15,537 nt of DNA from Nitrospirota bacterium (GTDB lineage Bacteria; Nitrospirota; Thermodesulfovibrionia; UBA6902; BMS3Bbin08): assembly GCA_030637135.1 (NCBI GenBank), contig DAOVVO010000019.1:1-15537 (forward strand), in the 5' to 3' direction. The notes beneath the pieces are model-generated. The model was not told the DNA's origin. It did no database searches and was given only the letters and a program-made list of their open reading frames with translations. Shown piece after piece: positions 6,819-13,229 of this stretch; positions within the stretch are counted from its first letter, which is position 1; every line of letters begins with the position of its first letter. A program made the translations under genes and the position numbers.

Positions 6819-7994
6819 TTAAATAACAGTCCTCATTCTAAAAACTGCCTCTCTTATTCTTTTCATCGGAACGGTAAAGGAAAATCTTACGTACCCTTCA
6901 CCCGGAGAACCGAAACCATTTCCGGGAGTTACCAGTACCCCTGCTTTATTCAGCAAATGGCCTGTAAAGCTCGTTGAATCAAAACCTTTTGGTACTTTTG
7001 TCCAGAGATAGAACGTTGCTTTTGGTTTTTCCACTCCCAGTCCAAGGTCTTTCAAACCTCGGTATAAAATATCTCTTCTCTTTTGATATTCACTCCTTAT
7101 TTTCATAAGAACTGGCTCTTTCGTCTCGAGCGCCTCTATGCCGGCCTCCTGCACTGCCTGAAATATTCCCGAATCAAGATTTGTCTTAATCTTCCCGAGC
7201 CCTGCAAGCACGTGCGCGTTTCCAACTGCAAACCCTATCCTCCATCCAGTCATGTTATATGTCTTTGAAAGCGAATGGAACTCTATTCCTACATCTTTAG
7301 CGCCGGCAACCTGCAGAAAACTCATAGGCTTCTGGTTATCATAATAAATCTCAGAATAAGCGGCATCATGACATACGATAATGTTGTATCGTGCCGCAAA
7401 AGTAACAACCTCTTCATAAAACTCTCTATGTGCAACAGCTGCAGTTGGATTGTTTGGATAATTTATAAACATAAGTTTCGCTTTTTTCAGACTATCCTTC
7501 GGTATAGCATGTAAGTCAGGGAGAAAATTGTTCTTTTGGACCAAAGGCATCATGCAACTCTTTCCGCCTGCAAAAAGAGTAGCAACCGGATAAACAGGAT
7601 AACCCGGAGATGACACAAGTACAATATCTCCGGGGTTTATAAATGCAAGGGGTATATGCCCGATACCCTCCTTGGAGCCAATAAGCGAAAGAACTTCTTT
7701 CTCAGGATTTAAAGATACCCTAAACCTTTTTTGATACCAGCCTGCAACCGCCTGTCTGAAAGAAAGCATACCTTCATAAGAAGGGTAACGGTGGTGCACA
7801 GGGTTCTCAACTGAGCTCTTCATTTTCCGGATAATATGTTTTGGAGTCGGTATGTCCGGGTCCCCCACACTGAAATCAATAAGGTCAACTCCGCTGTTGA
7901 GAGCCTCGTGCTTCATCCTGTCAATAGCTTCAAAAAGGTACGGAGGAAGACCTTTAACCCTTTGAGCAAGTTCAGGAAAAATTTTTCTTTTCAC
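6819..7994 (-). CDS. dapL: LL-diaminopimelate aminotransferase (class I/II PLP aminotransferase)
   Basis: PLP-dependent fold-type I aminotransferase, 391 residues. DapL converts tetrahydrodipicolinate directly to LL-diaminopimelate, a shortcut to lysine and peptidoglycan precursors. The PLP lysine is K244 in SLSKTYNMTGWRIGF. Other active-site residues are visible: YPNNPT with N182, D210 and Y213 in the CHDAAYSE segment, and R370 in YVRFSF for the substrate carboxylate. The SVGDPDIPTP segment at 42-51 and the overall pattern match bacterial DapL more than aspartate or alanine aminotransferases, though related enzymes are hard to separate by eye. The start is GTG at 7994, fixed by a perfect AGGAGG six bases upstream. 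It is the first gene of dapL-folK-galT and has a good promoter at 8076-8104. Confidence 0.85.
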   Translation of the reverse strand: MKRKIFPELAQRVKGLPPYLFEAIDRMKHEALNSGVDLIDFSVGDPDIPTPKHIIRKMKSSVENPVHHRYPSYEGMLSFRQAVAGWYQKRFRVSLNPEKEVLSLIGSKEGIGHIPLAFINPGDIVLVSSPGYPVYPVATLFAGGKSCMMPLVQKNNFLPDLHAIPKDSLKKAKLMFINYPNNPTAAVAHREFYEEVVTFAARYNIIVCHDAAYSEIYYDNQKPMSFLQVAGAKDVGIEFHSLSKTYNMTGWRIGFAVGNAHVLAGLGKIKTNLDSGIFQAVQEAGIEALETKEPVLMKIRSEYQKRRDILYRGLKDLGLGVEKPKATFYLWTKVPKGFDSTSFTGHLLNKAGVLVTPGNGFGSPGEGYVRFSFTVPMKRIREAVFRMRTVI

Positions 7995-8000
7995 TCTGAG

Positions 8001-8006
8001 CCTCCT
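8001..8006 (-). promoter_or_regulatory. Shine-Dalgarno site of dapL
   Basis: AGGAGG on the minus strand, six bases before the GTG at 7994. It decides this non-ATG start and shows that the host uses classical ribosome binding sites for some genes. Confidence 0.85.
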
Positions 8007-8075
8007 GATTAATTTATCTACATTTCAAAAAATATCTCTCGGAAATGCAGGACTGCGAGCACACAAAAGTCACTT

Positions 8076-8104
8076 ATTATAAGAATTTCAATCAATTAAT
8101 TCAA
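8076..8104 (-). promoter_or_regulatory. sigma70-type promoter of dapL-folK-galT
   Basis: On the minus strand the -35 box TTGAAT (8104-8099) is followed after exactly 17 bases by a perfect -10 box TATAAT (8081-8076). Transcription would begin near 8069, leaving a leader of about 75 bases before dapL. It lies in the gap after tupC on the same strand, so dapL need not depend on read-through from tupC. Confidence 0.7.
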
Positions 8105-8152
8105 AATTTAGTTTGTACTAAAAAAAAGTTGAGTTAAAAGAGAATTATCTTG

Positions 8153-8815
8153 CTATACAGATTTTTTATCAATAATTTGTCCGTCTTGTATTATCAGCAC
8201 CCTGTCTGCGAGCCGTGCACCACGTTCCATATAATGGGTCGTAATAATAACAGTAGACCTTCCCTGTTTTTTCATATTTAAAATTATATCTTCAATTATC
8301 TCTGTATTTTCCTGGTCAATGTATGCTGTCGGCTCATCGAGGAAAAGTATCTCTGGTTCAATAACCAATGCCCGGGCAATACCAAGTCGCTGGATTTCCC
8401 CGCTTGATAGAACAAGTGCATTGTGATCTCTTTTATGAGTTAAGCCGACAAATTCCAGAACCCTGAGAGTCTTTTCTTCAATTTCCTTCTTTTTCACCCC
8501 TCTCATTTGTAACCCGTACGCAACATTTTCGAAAACTGTCGTATTAAAAACCCCTACCCCGGGCAGCACAAGGGTTATCCTTCGTTTCAGACTAATATCT
8601 TTCTCAAGGGTTGCGCTTTCTGAGACATAACGAACTTCGCCCTTATCCGGTCGTTCAAGAAGGGCGCATATCCTCAGGAATGTGGATTTTCCGCTTCCGT
8701 TCGGCCCCATCAACACGTGAACCCCTCCGCTATCAAAAGAAACAGAACACTCCTTCAGGATTGCCTTTCCATTAAAGCTCTTGGAAATGTTTAATACGTT
8801 TAATCTCAGGCTCAT
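8153..8815 (-). CDS. tupC: tungstate ABC transporter, ATP-binding protein
   Basis: ABC ATPase of 220 residues that powers tungstate import with TupB and TupA. Walker A is GPNGSGKST at 37-45, the signature is LSSGE at 136-140, Walker B is ILFLDE at 156-161, and the switch histidine is H194 in ITTHYMERG. The FNTTVFENVAYGL segment is typical of the tungstate/molybdate group. The Q-loop is odd: where most relatives have VFQ about 40 residues after Walker A, this protein reads VLP (84-86 region), so the conserved glutamine appears to be a proline. The signature also has Ser in place of the usual second Gly. The ATG overlaps the tupB stop by 4 bases (ATGA), so the two are translationally coupled. 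It is the last gene of the cluster. Confidence 0.9.
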   Translation of the reverse strand: MSLRLNVLNISKSFNGKAILKECSVSFDSGGVHVLMGPNGSGKSTFLRICALLERPDKGEVRYVSESATLEKDISLKRRITLVLPGVGVFNTTVFENVAYGLQMRGVKKKEIEEKTLRVLEFVGLTHKRDHNALVLSSGEIQRLGIARALVIEPEILFLDEPTAYIDQENTEIIEDIILNMKKQGRSTVIITTHYMERGARLADRVLIIQDGQIIDKKSV

Positions 8816-9519
8816 CTGACTATTGTAACCATTCCCTTTTTCTGTATTACATAGAGGAACATATTTATAAGCAATGAAAGCGACAGGAGCATTATGCCAA
8901 GAGCAATTGCAAGTTCAAAATTCCCTTTATCTGTTTCAAGTGCAATAGTAGTTGTCATAACCCTCGTGTAGCCTGCAATATTGCCACCAACAATAAGTAT
9001 TGCACCCACCTCTGCCATCACCCTTCCAAATGCCGCGATAACCCCTGACATAATCCCGTACCGTGCCTCCCTCATTATATTCAGTGTTACCTGAAACGGT
9101 GTAGCCCCGAGTGTCATGGAAGCCTGTCTGATAACCGGGGCAACATGTACAATTGCTGCATGTGAAAGGGATGATACAATCGGAAATGCAAGGATACACT
9201 GGGCAATAACCATTGCTGATGGCGAGTACAGCAAACCCATGAAGCCAAGAGGTCCGCTTCGTGACAGTATGAGATAGACGAAAAGCCCAACCACAACAGG
9301 CGGAAGTCCCATAAAGGTATTCATAAGACTAATGATTACCCCCCTAAACGGGAACTTCTTTAACCCCATAAAGGCACCCATTGGAAGACCTGCCGCAGTT
9401 GCCAGTACAAGAGCAGTCCCGGAAACCATGAGGGAAAGGGATATTATTGAGAGCAGCTCTCTATCAAGGTTAAAAATGAGCGTTAATGCCTCTTTAAATC
9501 CTGTTAGTATTGGATTCAC
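8812..9519 (-). CDS. tupB: tungstate ABC transporter, permease
   Basis: Inner-membrane permease of 235 residues with about five or six hydrophobic segments (roughly 25-52, 62-88, 100-128, 158-180 and 203-226). The cytoplasmic coupling loop, the EAA-type motif that contacts TupC, is visible as ASMTLGATPFQVTLNIMREA at 133-152. The following AFGRVMAEVGAILIVGGNIAG segment (163-183) is characteristic of tungstate and molybdate permeases. The start is GTG at 9519, 12 bases after the tupA stop, with AGGTAG overlapping that stop as a weak ribosome binding site. Its stop overlaps the tupC start by 4 bases. Confidence 0.92.
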   Translation of the reverse strand: MNPILTGFKEALTLIFNLDRELLSIISLSLMVSGTALVLATAAGLPMGAFMGLKKFPFRGVIISLMNTFMGLPPVVVGLFVYLILSRSGPLGFMGLLYSPSAMVIAQCILAFPIVSSLSHAAIVHVAPVIRQASMTLGATPFQVTLNIMREARYGIMSGVIAAFGRVMAEVGAILIVGGNIAGYTRVMTTTIALETDKGNFELAIALGIMLLSLSLLINMFLYVIQKKGMVTIVR

Positions 9520-9531
9520 GGTTGAAATTTT

Positions 9532-10374
9532 CTACCTGTATGCATTCGGGATAAACAGCTGGTTACCATGTTTATCTTTAAAAGATGAAATTGCTTTTTG
9601 TCCTTCTCCCGATACCAGCCAGTCCACAAATTTCCTTGCTTCCCTGTATTTAACGTGTGGATGTTTCTCGGGGTTTACGATCATAACCCCGTACTGATTA
9701 AACAACACAGGATCGCCTTCAAAAACAATCATCATCTCCAGATTATCCTTATCCTTTAAGGTGAGCCACGTCCCCCTGTCAGTGAGCGTATATGCCCTTT
9801 TTTCATTGGCAATTCTCTGTGTTTTTGACATTCCCTGACCCACTTCGAGATACCATGTATACCCTCTTGGCTTTATACCAGCTATTTTCCAGATTGTCAG
9901 TTCTTTAGTGTGTGTACCTGACTTATCGCCTCTCGATACAAAAAAAGAGGAGTTTTCTGCAATATGCTTAAATGCCTTTGAAACAGATTGTACATTTTTT
10001 ATGTGAGCGGGGTCATTGTCAGGGCCGACAATAACAAAATCATTATACATGACATCCCTGCGGTAAACAAAAAATCCCTCTTTGACTGCTTTTAATTCCT
10101 GTTCTTTAGCATGAACAAAAACAACATCCGCGTCTCCTCTCTTTCCGATTTCTATGGCAGCACCTGTGCCAACAGCAATAACATCAACCCTTATACCCGT
10201 TTTTTTCTCAAATACCGGTAAGATGTAATCAAAAAACCCGGAATTCTCGGTACTCGTAGTCGATGCACACCGAATTCTCTCGGCACTGGTCGTTTCCAAC
10301 TGCTGAGCGGATACGGGTACTATTAAAACCAAAAAAAGCATCAAAGAGAATAAAAAAGAGTTTTTAAGAAACAT
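9532..10374 (-). CDS. tupA: tungstate ABC transporter, periplasmic binding protein
   Basis: Periplasmic substrate-binding protein of 280 residues with a signal peptide (hydrophobic 6-21, likely cut VSA-QQ after residue 23). No lipobox cysteine is present, so it should be free in the periplasm. TupA-type oxyanion-binding segments are clear: ASTTSTENSG at 37-46, FVSRGDKSGTHTKE at 145-158 and LTDRGTWL at 197-204. These match TupA rather than ModA, so tungstate is the expected ligand. It starts 7 bases after the stop of the TauE/SafE gene, which places the exporter-like protein in the same transcript. No strong Shine-Dalgarno site precedes the ATG. Confidence 0.93.
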   Translation of the reverse strand: MFLKNSFLFSLMLFLVLIVPVSAQQLETTSAERIRCASTTSTENSGFFDYILPVFEKKTGIRVDVIAVGTGAAIEIGKRGDADVVFVHAKEQELKAVKEGFFVYRRDVMYNDFVIVGPDNDPAHIKNVQSVSKAFKHIAENSSFFVSRGDKSGTHTKELTIWKIAGIKPRGYTWYLEVGQGMSKTQRIANEKRAYTLTDRGTWLTLKDKDNLEMMIVFEGDPVLFNQYGVMIVNPEKHPHVKYREARKFVDWLVSGEGQKAISSFKDKHGNQLFIPNAYR

Positions 10375-10381
10375 ACCGTTT

Positions 10382-11353
10382 TCAAAAATACTGGAAAATA
10401 TATTTAAAAGCTACGAAGATAATTAATAATCCTAACAGCAGTTTTATAAGCTTTTGTGGAATGAATTTCTGGCATCGTGCACCGAGATACATGCCCAACG
10501 TTCCACCTACACCAAAAAGAAGCCCCAAAGACCAGTCAGGAGATGTAGTTAACCCGCTCTTAAGCGGTATAATGCTGTAGAAGGCAACACCCGAGATAGA
10601 GGTCAACAGTGTTCCCATTAAGGTAGCACCTGCAATAGTATAAACCGGAAGATGAAAGAACGTAACACAGAAAGGCGCAATGATTGCACCTCCGCCAATA
10701 CCGTATACACCCCCTATTATACCTACAAATAAGGCAAGGAAAAACATGCCTGCCGTGTTAAAGGCGAACGTTTCCCCCCAGAATTCATACTCGGTCTTGG
10801 TCACGGTAACTGAAATGGTTTTTACGACTGCAGCAGAAGGAATGCCTGATACCATCCCGGTATTGTGTTCTGACCTGCGGTGTTTAACACGTTCACGAAA
10901 TTTTTCATCAATAGAATTACTGTCTTTTTTCTTGAACTGAGCTTTTTTTGTAATATCAAAAAGAAGCCACGAGCTTATATAGAGGAGGACACAGCCGACA
11001 AAAAACTTAAAGACCCTCGGGTCAGGCAAATAGATTACTCTGATGTAGTAACCGAAGAGTACCCCGGGAAGTGTTCCAGCAATAATTACCAGCGTCAATG
11101 GCCATGCCATCCGCTTTTCTTTAATATAACGGTAGACACCGCTGGGGATAGCGATAATATTAAAAACAAGATTTGTTGCACTTACAGAAGGGGCAGTATA
11201 ATTGAGAATACTCATTTGAAACGGGAGCAGGAGAAATGCGCCTGAAATTCCGCTCATAGAAGTAAAAAATGAGACAATAAAAGCAACCAGAGGAGGTATG
11301 AATATATACGTTTTAACTCCAGAAACAGGGAAAAGAACCTCTAAAAAATCCAT
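10382..11353 (-). CDS. TauE/SafE family membrane transporter
   Basis: Polytopic membrane protein of 323 residues (taking ATG at 11353), in the family of sulfite and organosulfonate exporters. Two halves each carry the family motif: SFFTSMSGISGAFLLLPF at 28-45 and IIGGVYGIGGGAIIAPF at 222-238, both followed by a TxxxxxxSA-like helix. A long hydrophilic loop with many charged residues lies between them (about 144-205). The start at 11353 is fixed by AGGAG five bases upstream; an upstream start at 11467 would run into the HAD gene. It lies 40 bases after the HAD gene and 7 bases before tupA. Substrate is unknown. The family moves sulfur oxyanions, and the link to tungstate uptake is only positional. 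Confidence 0.85.
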   Translation of the reverse strand: MDFLEVLFPVSGVKTYIFIPPLVAFIVSFFTSMSGISGAFLLLPFQMSILNYTAPSVSATNLVFNIIAIPSGVYRYIKEKRMAWPLTLVIIAGTLPGVLFGYYIRVIYLPDPRVFKFFVGCVLLYISSWLLFDITKKAQFKKKDSNSIDEKFRERVKHRRSEHNTGMVSGIPSAAVVKTISVTVTKTEYEFWGETFAFNTAGMFFLALFVGIIGGVYGIGGGAIIAPFCVTFFHLPVYTIAGATLMGTLLTSISGVAFYSIIPLKSGLTTSPDWSLGLLFGVGGTLGMYLGARCQKFIPQKLIKLLLGLLIIFVAFKYIFQYF

Positions 11354-11393
11354 GATTTCTCCTGAATAAAAATCAGTGCACAGAGCCCATAGC

Positions 11394-11864
11394 TTAATAT
11401 CTGAGCGTTGCCTTGCACCTTTTGGGATTAAGAAGCATTTCAAGTCCTGCCTTTGCACTGTTAACATGTATGTCAGCAGCCATTAAAGCATCAACTGCAC
11501 AGCCCTCACCTTCTGTAACTGCTATACCAAGACCTGCGGCCTTAAGCATTTTTCTATCATTATTTCCATTACCAAATGCAACGACAGACGAAGCTCCGAG
11601 ATTGCGTACATATCCTTCTTTTTGTACATCATGGTCCTTTCCATCCAATATATGTAACTCGCACGTAACGTCTTTAAGCTCTGATTTAACCATTCCGAAC
11701 GTATCAGCTGTAAGGACATGGATGGACAGGAACCTCCCTATTTTGTTTAAGTGCTCTTTTGCTCCGGGAAGGAGTTTTCCGTCCACTGAAAGCGTACCCG
11801 TAAAATCAGAGACAAGATGAATGAGTTTAATAAATCCGAAACCGGGTATGTCTATCTCAAGCAT
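11394..11864 (-). CDS. HAD-family hydrolase, soluble P-type ATPase-like
   Basis: Small haloacid-dehalogenase-type phosphatase of 156 residues. Motif I is SDFTGTLS (19-26) with nucleophile D20, closer to the DKTGT of P-type ATPases than to the usual DxDxT of phosphatases. A lysine near K83 may serve motif III, and FGNGNNDRKML (97-107) with D103 is motif IV. This pattern matches the short soluble group once described as soluble P-type ATPases (COG4087-like). No metal-binding or membrane domain is present. ATG at 11864 is preceded by a perfect AGGAGG six bases away and overlaps the stop of the MFS remnant by one base (TGATG). The substrate is unknown. It is the first intact gene of the exporter-tungstate cluster. 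Confidence 0.82.
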   Translation of the reverse strand: MLEIDIPGFGFIKLIHLVSDFTGTLSVDGKLLPGAKEHLNKIGRFLSIHVLTADTFGMVKSELKDVTCELHILDGKDHDVQKEGYVRNLGASSVVAFGNGNNDRKMLKAAGLGIAVTEGEGCAVDALMAADIHVNSAKAGLEMLLNPKRCKATLRY

Positions 11865-12262
11865 CAGTCGCCTCCTTTTAATTTTGATAAACCAAATACT
11901 ATCAGAAAAAGCAGCGCTGATGCAAAAGCAGTAAACGAGCCGCAATAAAAAGTCGCCTGAAACCCGTATTCATCCCAGAGATATCCTCCTGTTATACTTG
12001 CCGGAAGCATTGCAAGCCCAACGGACATATTGTATATCCCGTAAAACAGAAATAATCCCCGGATATGCCATTTCTCTGAAGACAGAGCAAACCCCCAGTA
12101 AATAAATCCAAAGAGTAAAAAACCGGATAGTATGACCCGTTTTCTTCCAAAATGGTCTGATAATATACCTGCAGGGAAAGATACAGGAGAGTAAACCCCG
12201 TTAGTTAGAGATTTCACAATCTCTAACGGTATGCGCCGACGGTGGCTTTGAGAGGTAATCAC
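11864..12262 (-). pseudogene. remnant of an MFS transporter (C-terminal part, internally deleted)
   Basis: Open frame of 132 codons in which the part from about YSPVSFPAG onward is a recognisable second half of a major facilitator transporter: SFPAGILSDHFGRKRVILSG is the loop after helix 7, and ASITGGYLWDEYGF followed by a hydrophobic run is the end of helix 10 to helix 12. The N-terminal half is absent: frame and similarity end at 12195, where the palindromic element at 12196-12297 begins, and nothing MFS-like is seen beyond it. A further internal loss is likely, because FYGIYNMSVG joins two places that in relatives are about 30 residues apart, each ending in a YGIY-like motif. The nominal ATG lies inside the repeat. 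I judge it non-functional, although its stop is still fused to the HAD start. Confidence 0.75.
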
Positions 12263-12297
12263 TACACCATCCTGTTAGAGATAAATTTCTAACGGGG
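12196..12297. mobile_element. 102-bp palindromic miniature element (MITE-like)
   Basis: The ends are perfect inverted repeats of CCCCGTTAG (12196-12204) and CTAACGGGG (12289-12297). Inside each end lies a hairpin with the same stem: GTTAGAGATT / AATCTCTAAC at 12204-12227 with a four-base loop, and GTTAGA / TCTAAC at 12274-12293. The core between them (12228-12273) has no gene. It sits exactly where the MFS similarity stops. No clear target-site duplication is seen. No transposase is present, so it would be non-autonomous, or an RNA-type intergenic repeat. Confidence 0.7.
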
Positions 12298-12372
12298 TAC
12301 ATAGATGAGCATCTCTTTAACGTGAGGGTTTGACCCCGATGTGCTTCACCCGTTGACATAAGATAAGTAAGG

Positions 12373-12795
12373 TTATACTTCTTCAATGTTATATCTGAAA
12401 GACCGCTCTCTTTTCTTCTGTGATCGTATCTTCTTCTCAAAAAGCATTTTTTCCTTTGCGCGCTTTGAGCGTTTGCGCTTCTGCCGTCTGAGTTTTGCAA
12501 TACGTCGTTCTTCTTCGCTTTTCCTGCCCTTTAGTAATCGTTCTATTTTTGTATGAAGAAGCAGTCTCGCATAATAACGATTCAGTCCCTGGGTACGCGC
12601 TTTCTGGCATTTGACTTCGATACCGCTCTGCTTATGTTTCAGATACACACAGGTAGATGTCTTGTTGACATTCTGTCCGCCCCTTCCCCGTGAACGGATA
12701 AATGATTCCTCAATATCTTTTTCAAAAATCCCGAGGTTTTTGAGTTTTTCTCTCAATGCTTTTTCTTTTGCAGAACTTACCGGGAATATGCCCAT
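12373..12795 (-). CDS. peptide chain release factor-like GGQ protein
   Basis: Protein of 140 residues with the catalytic RF-1 domain and no codon-recognition domains. SFIRSRGRGGQNVNKTSTCV (31-50) contains the GGQ (39-41) that enters the peptidyl-transferase centre to hydrolyse peptidyl-tRNA. The C-terminal 45 residues are strongly basic (RRIAKLRRQKRKRSKRAKEK at 97-116), like the tail of ArfB/YaeJ that probes the empty mRNA channel of stalled ribosomes. This points to ribosome rescue rather than normal termination. An N-terminal helix of about 30 residues precedes the GGQ loop. GAGG lies five bases before the ATG at 12795. It is 41 bases downstream of the glycosyltransferase reading frame on the same strand. 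Exact orthology to ArfB or to other RF-like families is not settled. Confidence 0.85.
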   Translation of the reverse strand: MGIFPVSSAKEKALREKLKNLGIFEKDIEESFIRSRGRGGQNVNKTSTCVYLKHKQSGIEVKCQKARTQGLNRYYARLLLHTKIERLLKGRKSEEERRIAKLRRQKRKRSKRAKEKMLFEKKIRSQKKRERSFRYNIEEV

Positions 12796-12836
12796 TCATA
12801 CCTCGTATTGATTAAAGTCAACCGTATTAGACTCTT

Positions 12837-13229
12837 TTACACTATTTTACAGCCCTTAACCAGGGATTGCGCCTTTTCCTGCAATGCAATGGCAAAGGCA
12901 TCACCTTTTTTGAGGTCCCTTTCTATAGTGTCCAGGATATCATAATATAAATTCCAACCCTGTTTTTCTCTAAGAAAGTGTTCTATTAGTGGATTGGGTT
13001 TTCTGACCAGTTTCTGAATAGTTTCGTGCAGACGCCTTGTGCCCATCTGTACAAACTCAAAACCCTGTTTATTTTTTTCCCCTGTTTTTCCATTGAAAAA
13101 TGAAGCGGTTTTTAAAGCAAGGCTTAAATATACAACTGTAAGAGGTATTCTTGAAACAAAACAGCCTGTGAAGGGGTCAATTGCATTTTTAATGTCCTCA
13201 AATGACCAGGGCAATGCATCAGTGTAATA
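12837..13229 (-). pseudogene. C-terminal part of the glycosyltransferase after an in-frame TGA
   Basis: About 130 codons directly following the stop of the 565-codon frame, in the same reading frame, ending at TAA 12839-12837. If it were a separate gene it would have to start at TTG 13214 with no Shine-Dalgarno site, only 15 bases after the TGA. The first residues after the stop (YYTDALPWSFEDIKNAIDPFTGC) read as a smooth continuation of GKIIGDYIRILLF before it. The rest is mainly helical, with no recognised motif. I therefore treat it as the separated tail of one protein, through a nonsense change, read-through or a sequence error, rather than an independent gene. Confidence 0.6.

Noticed and set aside
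8100..8152. terminator after tupC
   Set aside because: There is a run of eight T on the minus strand but no G+C-containing hairpin before it.
12201..12500. 99-codon minus-strand open frame across the element and the release-factor gene
   Set aside because: It overlaps the GGQ protein in another frame and runs through the palindromic element; its composition is not protein-like.
12808..12821. TTGAT-TAAA-GTCAA, close to an FNR/CRP-type box, just before the release-factor-like gene
   Set aside because: It matches 9 of 10 consensus bases, but it overlaps the region next to the ribosome binding site and no promoter is placed to use it; such dyads arise often in A+T-rich DNA.
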